Source: Galbibacter pacificus (GTDB lineage Bacteria > Bacteroidota > Bacteroidia > Flavobacteriales > Flavobacteriaceae). From it: a stretch of 64,000 nt of DNA. Below, piece after piece: positions 36,229-45,510 of this stretch. The stretch is taken from NCBI RefSeq assembly GCF_029603165.1, contig NZ_JAQSVC010000002.1:434001-498000 (forward strand). Reading direction: 5' to 3'. The notes beneath the pieces were generated by a model. The model was given only the letters and a program-made list of their open reading frames with translations. It was not told the origin of the DNA and searched no databases. The position numbers were made by a program, and so were the translations under genes. How positions within the stretch are numbered: position 1 is the stretch's first letter; every line of letters begins with the position of its first letter.

Positions 36229-36259
36229 TTCCCCCAACAGCCACAACATACTGTTAATT
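36229..36259 (+). promoter_or_regulatory. Phage promoter-like element P3 (before terL)
   Basis: TTCCCCC at 36229-36235, 16 bp, TGTTAATT at 36252-36259, continuing CCATAGGT, matching the P1 and P5 extensions. Confidence 0.6.
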
Positions 36260-36283
36260 CCATAGGTGCAATAAATAACACTT

Positions 36284-37567
36284 ATGAGCAAATTAACTAT
36301 CAAAGCCCCAAAGCTTACCGATTACCAAAAAGCATTTCTTTACCCAGAATCAAAAGCAAGATTTAGGATTGTATTGGCCAGTACTAAGTGCGGTAAAACA
36401 TTCAGTTGTATATGGTACTTATTTGAACAAGCCCATAAATCAGATGTTAAGGAAGGTGATAATTTCTGGTGGGTTTCTCCAACTTACTCACAAAGTAAGA
36501 TAGCCTTTAAGCGCATGAAGCGTAAGGTGATAAAATCAAAGGTATATAGCATAAATGAAAGTAACCTTACCATTACTTGTCCTAACGGTGCTGTTATTTC
36601 TTTTAAATCCGCTGACAATGAAGATAACTTGTACGGTGACGATGTAAAGACAGCTATTTTTGATGAAGCTAGTAGAGCAAAAGAAGAAGCTTGGTTTGCT
36701 TTACGTTCAACTCTTACAGCTACTAAGGGGGATTGCATCCTTATTGCCAACTACAAAGGACAAGGTAACTGGCTTACCTTACTAGCAGAAAAAGCCGAAA
36801 CAGATAGTACTTACGAAAAGTTCGTTATTAATGCATACGATGCAGTTGAAGCTGGCATACTATCCCTTGAAGAAGTAGAACAAGCAAAGAAGGATTTACC
36901 AGAAAAGATATTTAAGGAATTATACTTAGCCGAAGGTGGTGGAGAAGCAGGGCAATTAATTGATGAAGAAAGTATAAGCAAGTTATTTACTAATCAAATT
37001 GGAGGCGGTATAAAATACATTACTATAGACGTAGCACGCCTTGGAAAAGACAAATCTGTAATTTATGTATGGGATGGACTTAAAGTAATCGAGATTAAAG
37101 AACTGGCTAAAAATACATTAATTGAACTCTCAAAAGAGATTAGAGAATTACAGGCGAAATATAACGTAAACTTGTCTAACATCATTGCAGACGAAAATGG
37201 AGTGGGAGGGTTTCTTTGTGACCATATCGGATGTAAAGGATTTGTTAATAATGCCAGTCCCCTAAAGGTAAAAGGAGAGAAACAAAACTTTGCCAGCTTG
37301 AAAGACCAATGTTATTACAAATTAGCTGAAATAATAAACAGTAACCTTATTTCAATAACTTCAATTAATTACAAAACAAAAGAACTTCTTATACAGGAAC
37401 TGCAACAGATAAAACTACCTGCTGAGGTTGACACCAACAGAATAAAACTACTTAACAAGGATGCCATTAAAAAAATAATAGGACGTTCACCAGACTATAG
37501 CGATGCAATGATGATGCGCATGTATTTTGAACTACGCCCTAATTATGGGGTTTATCATATAGGTTAA
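36284..37567 (+). CDS. terL: Terminase large subunit
   Basis: 427 residues, ATPase plus nuclease. Walker A variant ASTKCGKT around 32-39, Walker B TAIFDEAS with Asp127-Glu128. The RNase H-like nuclease has Asp249 (YITIDVARLG), Asp303 (IIADENGVGG) and Asp404/Asp407 (PDYSDAM). It packages DNA into the prohead through the portal and cuts concatemers. It has its own element, P3, rather than being coupled to terS. Confidence 0.93.
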   Translation: MSKLTIKAPKLTDYQKAFLYPESKARFRIVLASTKCGKTFSCIWYLFEQAHKSDVKEGDNFWWVSPTYSQSKIAFKRMKRKVIKSKVYSINESNLTITCPNGAVISFKSADNEDNLYGDDVKTAIFDEASRAKEEAWFALRSTLTATKGDCILIANYKGQGNWLTLLAEKAETDSTYEKFVINAYDAVEAGILSLEEVEQAKKDLPEKIFKELYLAEGGGEAGQLIDEESISKLFTNQIGGGIKYITIDVARLGKDKSVIYVWDGLKVIEIKELAKNTLIELSKEIRELQAKYNVNLSNIIADENGVGGFLCDHIGCKGFVNNASPLKVKGEKQNFASLKDQCYYKLAEIINSNLISITSINYKTKELLIQELQQIKLPAEVDTNRIKLLNKDAIKKIIGRSPDYSDAMMMRMYFELRPNYGVYHIG

Positions 37568-37570
37568 AAT

Positions 37571-37601
37571 TTCTCCCACACACAACTTCAAACGGTTAAT
37601 T
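37571..37601 (+). promoter_or_regulatory. Phage promoter-like element P4
   Basis: TTCTCCC at 37571-37577, 16 bp, GGTTAATT at 37594-37601, continuing CTATA. It starts 4 bp after the terL stop and is 22 bp from the next ATG. Confidence 0.6.
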
Positions 37602-37623
37602 CTATATCAAGGAATAATCAAAC

Positions 37624-38334
37624 ATGAAGCAAACTTTAACAATCCCCACATCTTTAAAAGATATCACACTTAAAAGTTATCAACGTTTTTTAGATGTGGC
37701 AGAAGATAGTGATGAACAGTTTATACGTGAAAAAATGATACAGATATTTTGCGGTGTAGAACTACTTCATATACAGCATATACCATCAAAAGATTTCATT
37801 GAAATAACTGATGGCATAACAACGGTACTATCCGAAACCCCAGAACTTAAACAGACTTTCAAATTAGATGGTATAACCTACGGCTTCATCCCGAACTTAG
37901 ACAAGATGTCACTTGGTGAGTTTATCGACTTAGATACGCATATAGGCAATTGGCAAAAGATGCATATAGCTATGAGCGTTCTTTACCGCCCCATCACAGA
38001 AAAGAAAGGGGAGAAGTACAGAATAGAAGCTTACGAAGGAGAGCCAAACGAAGCTTTTAAAAAGATGCCCCTTGATATTGTCATTGGTTCAATGCTTTTT
38101 TTTTGGACTATAGGCAACGACTTACTGAATTATATCAAGAACTATTTACCCAGAGTAGCACGGGAACAACAAAAGAAAGTACAAGAAACTTTAATAGCAA
38201 ATGGGGTTGGTACATCTCAATTGACGCACTCAGTGGAGGGGATTACCTCAGAATTGAGACAGTCGTTAAACAGAACGTTCATACCTCCCTCAATCATTTA
38301 TGCTACCTCAAAGATAAAGCCGAAACAGAACTAA
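37624..38334 (+). CDS. Dual-frame tail assembly chaperone-type protein, short (0-frame) product
   Basis: 236 residues; soluble N-terminal domain ending near YGFIPNLDKMSLGEFIDLDT and a helical C-terminus. It has features of a G/GT-type tail chaperone: a T9 run at 38096-38104 makes the slippery heptamer T-TTT-TTT in frame, and the -1 frame stays open to 38357 with a conserved-looking tail. Position in the tail module agrees, although four genes separate it from the tape measure instead of none. If not a chaperone, it is a structural protein of unknown role. Confidence 0.6.
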   Translation: MKQTLTIPTSLKDITLKSYQRFLDVAEDSDEQFIREKMIQIFCGVELLHIQHIPSKDFIEITDGITTVLSETPELKQTFKLDGITYGFIPNLDKMSLGEFIDLDTHIGNWQKMHIAMSVLYRPITEKKGEKYRIEAYEGEPNEAFKKMPLDIVIGSMLFFWTIGNDLLNYIKNYLPRVAREQQKKVQETLIANGVGTSQLTHSVEGITSELRQSLNRTFIPPSIIYATSKIKPKQN

Positions 38335-38357
38335 AACAATACAGTAGAAATGCGTAA
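37624..38357 (+). CDS. Same gene, predicted -1 frameshift (GT-like) product
   Basis: Slipping back one base at 38097-38103 joins residues 1-160 to 84 residues in the -1 frame, giving about 244 residues. The new tail has KWGWYISIDALSGGDYLRIE and then LNHLCYLKDKAETELKQ, a Trp/Gly/Tyr-rich pattern that looks like genuine protein. The 0 frame stays open too for 76 more codons, so both frames are used over about 230 bp. An A-rich stretch near 38170-38178 is an alternative slip point. The product would end 8 bp inside the next gene. Confidence 0.5.
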
Positions 38358-38799
38358 TTATTTTCAAGTACTTAAACTTATAAAGGAAACCTTAGAAGCC
38401 GATAATTTAGTTAATACGGTTACTCAGGGTGATATTGCCGATGTTGATTTAGACAAAAAGAACATCTACCCTTTAACGCACATACAGACAGGAGCAGCCA
38501 CTTTAGGACTACAGACAATCAGTTTTTCCATTACTGTTTTTGCTATGGATATACGTGATAAGAGAAACCAGACAGTAGAAGAAAAGTTTGTTGGCAATGA
38601 TAATGAGATTGATAACATGAATACAATGTTAGCCATTTTAAACAGGCTGTATAAAGCAATTGTAAAGCTTGATAATGATGTAGCTATAAGTGAAAACCCA
38701 ACATGTGAACCATTTTATGAAAGTAGGATGAATTTACTGGATGGGTGGGCAATGACTTTTGACATTGAGATACCAAATACCGAGATAGCTGTATGTTAA
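38350..38799 (+). CDS. Phage structural protein, tail-terminator-like
   Basis: 149 residues. Alpha/beta pattern and small size (FQVLKLIKETLEADNLVNTV ... LQTISFSITVFAMDIRD ... LLDGWAMTFDIEIP) resemble tail-completion or neck proteins that cap the tail tube. Overlaps the next gene by 7 bp. Assignment rests on size, pattern and place, not on a signature motif. Confidence 0.5.
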   Translation: MRNYFQVLKLIKETLEADNLVNTVTQGDIADVDLDKKNIYPLTHIQTGAATLGLQTISFSITVFAMDIRDKRNQTVEEKFVGNDNEIDNMNTMLAILNRLYKAIVKLDNDVAISENPTCEPFYESRMNLLDGWAMTFDIEIPNTEIAVC

Positions 38800-39290
38800 T
38801 TCCAAATAACACAAAAAAAGCATTATCCCAATTTGCCCAAACAGTAGTGAGGGAATCAAAAAGCAATGTCTCCAAGGTAAGTAAGAAGCTTTATAACAGC
38901 ATTGACTATGATTTAAGGGTACATAAACAGTCCTTCTCATTATCCTTTGAAATGGAAGAGTACGGACAGTACCAAGATAAAGGGGTTAGTGGTACTAAGA
39001 AGAAATATGATACAGAATACAAGTATACTACCAAACGCCCACCATTAGCTGTATTTGATAAATGGATAGTTAAGAAAAAAGGGATTGCCCCCAGAGATAA
39101 TAAAGGAAAATTTCAAAGCAGGAAATCATTACAGTATCTATTGTCGAAATCGATTTTTGAACAAGGCATAAAACCAAGTTTATTTTTTACCAAGCCATTT
39201 GAGAAGGCTTTTAAGGATTTGGATGAAGAAGTAATTGAAGCCTTTGCACTTGATACCGATAAATTTTTAAAACAGACATTGAAAAAGTAA
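38793..39290 (+). CDS. HK97-gp10-like head-tail/neck protein
   Basis: 165 residues. The N-terminus (NTKKALSQFAQTVVRESKSN...SKKLYNSIDYDL) followed by EYGQYQDKGVSG and a late SLFFTKPFEKAF is the pattern of gp10-like neck/tail-completion proteins. Basic. Overlaps the next gene by one base. Function by family resemblance. Confidence 0.6.
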   Translation: MLIPNNTKKALSQFAQTVVRESKSNVSKVSKKLYNSIDYDLRVHKQSFSLSFEMEEYGQYQDKGVSGTKKKYDTEYKYTTKRPPLAVFDKWIVKKKGIAPRDNKGKFQSRKSLQYLLSKSIFEQGIKPSLFFTKPFEKAFKDLDEEVIEAFALDTDKFLKQTLKK

Positions 39291-40258
39291 TGATTTTAAC
39301 ACGCTCCCCATACACGATACACCCATCTAAAATAGTTGGTACAACATCGGCCGTAAACATGACTTTACATTGTTGGACTTCTGGAAGTATGCCAGGTTCC
39401 CCAACATATACCATTTTTAAAAATGTACCCCCATCTACGATTGAATTTGAAATATCAAATCTTATAAAGGACTTTTATGTATATACGCCTATATATTACA
39501 GTTCCACAGGGGTACGGAAATCTATAGAAGGTAATATTGTTGCCGTAAATATCTATCAAACATATTTAACGCCAGTTGATACCGAGAACTTTACAGGCTT
39601 ATTTGCAACAGATGGGTACGGCTACTTTATGGAGGGAGAAAATCCAGATATACCATCAAATAAGATACTGCTATCCAATGATTACTATGTTGTTAATGCA
39701 TCAGGCTACTTCAATATACCAGTATTAAAGAGTGCAGGAACAATCAATATAAACGGTACAAATTATAACTATCAAACAGGAACAGAAATAAGGAGCAACC
39801 TACAAAATATATGGTTGGATTTATCAAATTTTGAAGATGATTTTACAGTAACCATCGGAGGCAATGAAATCTATTTTGAAATAAAAAGTGAATGTAAGTA
39901 CACCCCAAAGGACATAATGTTTTTGAACAAATACGGAGCATGGGAGATAATGACATTTTTTAAAAAGCCCACAGAAAGCTTAAAAACGGAATCCAAAGAG
40001 TTTAAACCTTACACCAGAACATATCAGAGATATAACACCACGGGAAGGGAAAATTTAGAACTCAATTCGGGCTTCCTTCCTGAATGGTACAATGAAACAG
40101 TAAAGCAATTATTACTGTCTGAGCACGTGTATTTGTTGGAAGGTGGCACACATATACCTTTAACTGTAGATACAAGTTCTTACGAGTTTAAAACACGTAA
40201 AACAGACAAGTTAATAAGCCATAATATAAAATTCAAATATGCTTTTGATGTAATATGA
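39290..40258 (+). CDS. Phage tail-associated structural protein
   Basis: 322 residues, beta-rich, with FEISNLIKDFYVYTPIYY and a late FKPYTRTYQRYNTTGRENLE. It is part of an overlapping run (next gene overlaps by 4 bp) leading to the tape measure. Probably a baseplate or distal-tail component; no motif identifies which. Confidence 0.5.
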   Translation: MILTRSPYTIHPSKIVGTTSAVNMTLHCWTSGSMPGSPTYTIFKNVPPSTIEFEISNLIKDFYVYTPIYYSSTGVRKSIEGNIVAVNIYQTYLTPVDTENFTGLFATDGYGYFMEGENPDIPSNKILLSNDYYVVNASGYFNIPVLKSAGTININGTNYNYQTGTEIRSNLQNIWLDLSNFEDDFTVTIGGNEIYFEIKSECKYTPKDIMFLNKYGAWEIMTFFKKPTESLKTESKEFKPYTRTYQRYNTTGRENLELNSGFLPEWYNETVKQLLLSEHVYLLEGGTHIPLTVDTSSYEFKTRKTDKLISHNIKFKYAFDVI

Positions 40259-42315
40259 AGCAAACCACTATATATATAGAAAATGAAAGACTGGACTTGT
40301 TCAAGGATGAGAACATTGTAATTAATTCGAGCGTACAGAACATCAATGATATATCTAAGGTTTTTACCGATTATTCACAAAGCTTTACAGTTCCTGCATC
40401 CCAAAACAACAACAGGATTTTTAGGCATTATTACAACGCTTCTATTGTAAACGGTTTTGATGCAAGGGTAAAGAGAACAGCTAAAATTGAAATATCCAGC
40501 ATCCCATTTAAGGAGGGAAAGATAAGACTGGAAGGTGTAACCGTCAAGAACGGAAAGCCCGAAAGTTATAAAATCACATTTTTCGGCAACTTGGTTAGTT
40601 TAACTGATTTGTTCGGGGATGATATATTAAAGGATGTTGACTTTAGCCAGTATAACCATTTATACAATGCTGATACGCTTAGAATAGCTTTTGATAACGA
40701 TGATTATGGGGGAGTAACAAACACAGGAATATTTTTTAAGGCACTTGTCTATACGGCAATTTCACCTAAAAGGAGATTTTTATACAATGCAAATGCAGGT
40801 GATACAACGGACACAGAAACAGTCCTAAATATAGCCTCACAACCTATCAAGATACAGGATGTTACCCTTGCTATGAGGGTAAGGGATATTTTTAATAAGA
40901 TAGAAACTGTGTACGGTATTGATTTTTCAGATGAACTCATAAATGGTACAGGCATATTCTACAATCTATATATGACACTTGGTAATTCCAAAGATGGGGT
41001 AGTATTACGTAGTGCGAATGATGTAAAGCTAACTTCATCCAGTACAACACAATACCATCAACAAGTAGACTATGACGGGGCACATGAAGGACAAAGTTAT
41101 ATATCCCACTTTACAAAGGTCACCCCCTCGGCAGGGTATGAGAATGTGACTTACACGATAACAGCACGTGATATTACAAATAATATAAGTACATCAAAGA
41201 CAATAACAGGTAATGGAAGTCATGGTACAGGTATTGATTGGGAAGATGTACCAACGATTCCCTATGAAAGAGATATTGAGTTTTATATTAATGCAGATGC
41301 CCCCTTTCAATTTACTGCTGAAACTTGGATAACATTAGAAAGATACATTGAGGTAATGCCGCCTAATCTAACAAGGAGCTATACCACAACCAAGCTAAAT
41401 GATGTTGACCAGACATCAATTACGGTTAGGGCTATTATTTCAGATAATATGCCAGATATGAAAGTAAAGGACTTTGTAACTGGTATTATCAATGCCTTTA
41501 ACTTGGTGGTTATTCCTACTTCAGATACTTCCTATTACGTTGATACCCTTAATAATTGGTATGCTGATGGGAATGAATATGATATAACCAAGTATGTAAG
41601 TATTGAAAATGTAGATATTTCAAATCAGGAGTATTTAAACGAAATTAATTTCGAGTATGAAGAGCCAAAAACGTTTCTTCAACAGCAGTTTAAAACCCAA
41701 AACAACAGATACTACGGAAATCTTCAACACATAGTAACTGATGGTAGCGGTGAAAAAGTAGATGGACAAGAATACAGCATTAAACTACCATTCGAGCAGA
41801 TGATATATGAAAGGCTATATGATGCAGATTCAAGTGATTTAACGAATTTCCAGTATGGCTACAAGGTAGATGAGGAAGAAGAACCAACAGACGCAAAACC
41901 GATTTTGTTTTTTAATACTGAAACTAGGTTAGGTGACTATACAATACAAATAGACAATGGAAGCGGAGGAACAACAGAAGTAAATGAATGCAATGTACCA
42001 TACATCTATGAAAGAAGATATAGTAACTTCAGTAGTAATCAATCTTTAACGTTTGGAATTGAAACAGACACCTATACGGGTTATCTCTTTGAAAAGACGC
42101 TATACAATAACTATTACGAAGATTATATAACCGATATATTTTCAGCACAAAGAAGGCTGTACAAATACACCGCCAAACTACCTGAATATCTATTAACTAA
42201 GTTACAGCTAAATGATAAAGTAATCATATCAGGTACACGCTATATAATCAATAATATGGAAATAAACCTTACCACCAATATAACACAATTGGAACTGCTA
42301 AACGATATATATTAA
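40255..42315 (+). CDS. Large phage tail/baseplate protein
   Basis: 686 residues. N-terminus YIENERLDLFKDENIVINSS, then DYSQSFTVPASQNNNRIFRH, a start seen in large tail proteins of Bacteroidota siphophages, followed by beta-rich domains and a C-terminal region (KLQLNDKVIISGTRYIINNM) reminiscent of baseplate hub folds. No enzyme motif. Just upstream of the tape measure gene with one small gene between. Confidence 0.55.
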   Translation: MKQTTIYIENERLDLFKDENIVINSSVQNINDISKVFTDYSQSFTVPASQNNNRIFRHYYNASIVNGFDARVKRTAKIEISSIPFKEGKIRLEGVTVKNGKPESYKITFFGNLVSLTDLFGDDILKDVDFSQYNHLYNADTLRIAFDNDDYGGVTNTGIFFKALVYTAISPKRRFLYNANAGDTTDTETVLNIASQPIKIQDVTLAMRVRDIFNKIETVYGIDFSDELINGTGIFYNLYMTLGNSKDGVVLRSANDVKLTSSSTTQYHQQVDYDGAHEGQSYISHFTKVTPSAGYENVTYTITARDITNNISTSKTITGNGSHGTGIDWEDVPTIPYERDIEFYINADAPFQFTAETWITLERYIEVMPPNLTRSYTTTKLNDVDQTSITVRAIISDNMPDMKVKDFVTGIINAFNLVVIPTSDTSYYVDTLNNWYADGNEYDITKYVSIENVDISNQEYLNEINFEYEEPKTFLQQQFKTQNNRYYGNLQHIVTDGSGEKVDGQEYSIKLPFEQMIYERLYDADSSDLTNFQYGYKVDEEEEPTDAKPILFFNTETRLGDYTIQIDNGSGGTTEVNECNVPYIYERRYSNFSSNQSLTFGIETDTYTGYLFEKTLYNNYYEDYITDIFSAQRRLYKYTAKLPEYLLTKLQLNDKVIISGTRYIINNMEINLTTNITQLELLNDIY

Positions 42316-42317
42316 CG

Positions 42318-42476
42318 ATGATAGTACAGATATTAAAATTACTCCAAACAGATAACTATTATGGCATTTCTAAAGAAATAGAGATAGCCAAAGGAAAGAA
42401 TGAACTGCCCAAATCCTTCCAAGAAATAATCAACCAAGCTAAAAGAAAACTTAAATGGCAATTAAGAAAACCATAG
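42318..42476 (+). CDS. 52-residue protein upstream of tape measure
   Basis: ATG 2 bp after the previous stop: MIVQILKLLQTDNYYGISKE, then a helical, basic end. It overlaps the tape measure start by 22 bp, typical of translational coupling. Function unknown. Confidence 0.6.
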   Translation: MIVQILKLLQTDNYYGISKEIEIAKGKNELPKSFQEIINQAKRKLKWQLRKP

Positions 42477-44395
42477 ATATTGATGTAAATACAAAGAATG
42501 CACAGAAAAATGTAGATGATTTAGGTAACTCTATTGATAAAACATCTAAAAAGGCAAAGGGTTCTTTGGATGGTGTTACTAATGCCGCTGATAATTTTAC
42601 TGGTGGGCTTATAACCAAAGGTAAAAACCTTATAGGAACATTGGGAGGTGTTGCCAAAGGTTTTAAAGGTATCGGTGTTGCAATTGCAGCTTCTGGTATT
42701 GGTTTATTGGTTACGGTTATTGCTTCTGTAGTGGCTGCCTTTAAATCTAGTGAGGAAGGACAAAATAAGTTTGCTAAACTGATGGGTGTAATAGGTTCAG
42801 TGGTAGGTAATCTTATGGATGTTCTTAGTGATTTTGGTGAGGTTGTAATTGATTCTATTGAAAACCCACAGAAAGCTTGGGAAGATTTTAAAACTGCTTT
42901 AGAAACAGGCTACGAGTTCATTAAAGGGCAAGTAATTGACAGATTTAAAGCTAATTGGACTATCCTAACCAAAGGAGTAGAAGCTGGTATACTTTCAATG
43001 CGTATAAAATGGAACGAATTTACGGGAGATGCCGAAGAAGCCGAACAGTTAAAGACAGAACTAAAGGAAGTACAGACCGAAATTGAAAAATCGGTTGATG
43101 TAATAAACAAGCGCAACCAAGAAATCGTAAACGGTTTTAACGCTGCCATAGATAAGGTAAAAGAATTTGCCGCAGAAGTAGAGGCAGATGCAAAAAGAGC
43201 CGCAGAAATAGCCAATATACGAGCAGCAGCAGATAAACAAGAAAGGGATTTATTAGTTGCCCGTGCCAGAGCCAGTAGAGATGTAGCAGATTTAAGGGCT
43301 AAGGCAGTTGAAAAAGAAAAGTATGATGTAGGTGAAAGAATTAAATTCTTAGAACAGGCTGCAACAATAGAAGAAAATATAACCAATAGGGAAATAGCAC
43401 TTGCCCAAGCTAGATATAACGCTAAAGTAGCAGAAAACTCACTATCCAAATCAACCAAAGAGGACTTAAAAGAAGAAGCACAATTAAAGGCAGAGGTAAT
43501 ACAGCTTGAAACTAAAAGACTGAATTTACAGAGAAGCCTTAACAGTCAAATATCTGCATTCCAGAAAGAAGCCGAGGCACAAAGGGAAGCCGAAAAAAAA
43601 GCTAAGGAAGAACAGCTTAAAAAGGAACAGGAAGATGAATTAAAAAGGTTGGAATCAATACAAGCTATCAGGGATGAGTTTAAACAGAAAATAGAAGATG
43701 CCGAAGCTGAAAGCGAGATTGAAAAACTTGAACTGGAAGAAGAAAGAAAGATTGCGGAACTAGAAGCATTGGAAGCTTCCGAGCAACAAAAGGCAGAAGT
43801 AGTTGCATATTATCAAAAGATGCGAACGGAAGCCGAAAAAGAAGAAGCCAAAAAACGTGAAGAAATTGCATTACAGGAAAAGGAATACAAAAATGATGTG
43901 CTTAATGCCGAAGCTGATTTATTGGGGCAATTTTCAAATATTTTAAAACAACTGGGAGAAAAGAATAAAACCTTAGCCATAGCAGGGATTATTGCAGAAC
44001 AAGTAGCATCCGTTGCCAAAATCATTTCCAATACAGGAGTTGCCAATGCAAAAGCGGCAGCAGCCTTGCCATTAACAGGGGGAATGCCATTTGTAGCCAT
44101 AAATTCTATTGCAGCAGGTTTAGGTATAGCAAATTCGGTATTAAGTGCCAAAAAGGCTATATCTCAATTAGGTGGTGGGGCTTCACCAGACAGTTCAGGC
44201 GAAATATCGGCAAATAATTCTTCTTCTGCTCCAAATGCACCTTCGTTTAATATAGTTGGTGATACAGGTATAAATCAGATTGCACAAAGTTTAAATAACC
44301 AAAATAACAACCCTGTAAAGGCGTATGTGGTAGGTAAAGATGTAAGCACACAACAGGAACTGGACAGGAATATACAAGCCACAGCAAGCTTCTAA
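42455..44395 (+). CDS. Tape measure protein
   Basis: 646 residues. N-terminal DVNTKNAQKNVDDLGNSIDK repeat-like helices, a hydrophobic glycine-rich stretch near 65-95 (IGVAIAASGIGLLVTVIASV), a long Glu/Lys/Ala-rich coiled coil about 190-500, and a second hydrophobic region near 505-570. Its length sets tail length; using the usual rough figure of 0.15 nm per residue, the tail would be near 100 nm. Supports siphovirus morphology. Confidence 0.88.
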   Translation: MAIKKTIDIDVNTKNAQKNVDDLGNSIDKTSKKAKGSLDGVTNAADNFTGGLITKGKNLIGTLGGVAKGFKGIGVAIAASGIGLLVTVIASVVAAFKSSEEGQNKFAKLMGVIGSVVGNLMDVLSDFGEVVIDSIENPQKAWEDFKTALETGYEFIKGQVIDRFKANWTILTKGVEAGILSMRIKWNEFTGDAEEAEQLKTELKEVQTEIEKSVDVINKRNQEIVNGFNAAIDKVKEFAAEVEADAKRAAEIANIRAAADKQERDLLVARARASRDVADLRAKAVEKEKYDVGERIKFLEQAATIEENITNREIALAQARYNAKVAENSLSKSTKEDLKEEAQLKAEVIQLETKRLNLQRSLNSQISAFQKEAEAQREAEKKAKEEQLKKEQEDELKRLESIQAIRDEFKQKIEDAEAESEIEKLELEEERKIAELEALEASEQQKAEVVAYYQKMRTEAEKEEAKKREEIALQEKEYKNDVLNAEADLLGQFSNILKQLGEKNKTLAIAGIIAEQVASVAKIISNTGVANAKAAAALPLTGGMPFVAINSIAAGLGIANSVLSAKKAISQLGGGASPDSSGEISANNSSSAPNAPSFNIVGDTGINQIAQSLNNQNNNPVKAYVVGKDVSTQQELDRNIQATASF

Positions 44396-44424
44396 AGTCC
44401 ATTTAAAGAGTACTTCTGTTAATT
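44394..44424 (+). promoter_or_regulatory. Phage promoter-like element P5
   Basis: Weak upstream box AAAGTCC at 44394-44400, 16 bp, TGTTAATT at 44417-44424, continuing CTGTAGGG. 28 bp before the protease-scaffold gene; overlaps the tape measure stop codon. Confidence 0.55.
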
Positions 44425-44452
44425 CTGTAGGGCGAAAAATAAATCCCCGCTT

Positions 44453-45508
44453 ATGGAAGTATATAATGTGATATTTAATGAAAAAGAAGATAAAGGTATT
44501 TATGCCTTGTCTTTGGTTGAAAATCCTGCTATGGAAGGTATGTTTGTGGCTCTTAAAGAGAACGAAAAACCCGAAACCTTTCACACTCAATTATCTACTA
44601 TAGATGAAGAACAAAGACTTTTAGTAGGTCTGGCCATGCAACCCGATAAGCTTATTTACCGCAATGTTGAAGGTAGAGAGTTCTATATCACATTTTCCAA
44701 AGAAGAAATAAAAAAAGGTGCCCATGCCTTTTTAAAAAACCACTTCAATAACAATTCATCCCTTGAGCACGAAGAAGTAATTGATGGTGTTGCAGTTGTA
44801 GAAAGCTGGATTATCGAAGATGCAGAACATGACAAATCAAAAAAATACGGTTTTGAATATCCTGTAGGTAGTTGGATGGTAGCCATGAAAGTAGATAGTG
44901 ACGAGGTATGGAACAGTTATGTAAAGAGTGGGAAAGTAAAAGGCTTTTCAATTGATGGGCTTTTCAGCTTAGAGAAAATTAATTTAAAATCAGATATGAA
45001 CGTAATAGACGAACTAAAAAAAGGATTTGCTGAATTAAAAGCAATGCTTTCAAATCAAGAAATAAAACTTGGCTCAATCAAGGCAGGGGATATCACCATT
45101 TATTTTGAAGGTGAATTACTTGCTTTGGATGCACCTGTATTTTCAGATGAAGAAATGAAAGAGACTTTACAGGACAACGAATATGAACTTGAAACAGGGA
45201 TGATTGCAGTTGTAACAGATGGTAAGGTAGCTGAATTAAAAGAGCCACAGCCAGAAGAAGAAGTTGAACTTGCAAATGAAGACCTCCTTAAAGAATTGAA
45301 CTCTTTAAAGTCGGAATTTGAGGCTTATAAAGCTAGTTTGAGCAAACAACTTGAAGATAAAGAAAAAGAAGTTGCTGATTTGAAAGCTGAACTTTCTGAA
45401 ACCCCAGCAACCAAGCCTATTAAACACACACCTGTACAGTTAGCATCAAAAGAAGTTACAGGAACAAACCCAAAAGAACGAATTTTTAACCGATTAAGAA
45501 ATAGCTAA
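44453..45508 (+). CDS. Prohead protease (XkdF-like) fused to scaffold domain
   Basis: 351 residues. Residues about 1-180 match XkdF/serine-protease prohead proteases: LEHEEVIDGVAVVESWIIED, YPVGSWMVAMKV, and GFSIDGLF, whose Ser is the likely nucleophile with the upstream His as partner. A second part (about 270-320) is a coiled coil (LLKELNSLKSEFEAYKASLS...), then a basic C-terminal tail. This is a protease plus scaffold in one chain. It lies 2 bp before the capsid gene. Confidence 0.8.
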   Translation: MEVYNVIFNEKEDKGIYALSLVENPAMEGMFVALKENEKPETFHTQLSTIDEEQRLLVGLAMQPDKLIYRNVEGREFYITFSKEEIKKGAHAFLKNHFNNNSSLEHEEVIDGVAVVESWIIEDAEHDKSKKYGFEYPVGSWMVAMKVDSDEVWNSYVKSGKVKGFSIDGLFSLEKINLKSDMNVIDELKKGFAELKAMLSNQEIKLGSIKAGDITIYFEGELLALDAPVFSDEEMKETLQDNEYELETGMIAVVTDGKVAELKEPQPEEEVELANEDLLKELNSLKSEFEAYKASLSKQLEDKEKEVADLKAELSETPATKPIKHTPVQLASKEVTGTNPKERIFNRLRNS

Positions 45509-45510
45509 TA

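Noticed and set aside
36200-36244. Longer start for the leftward gene ending at 35984
   Set aside because: It would overlap promoter-like element P3; the inner ATG at 36199 is the more economical start.
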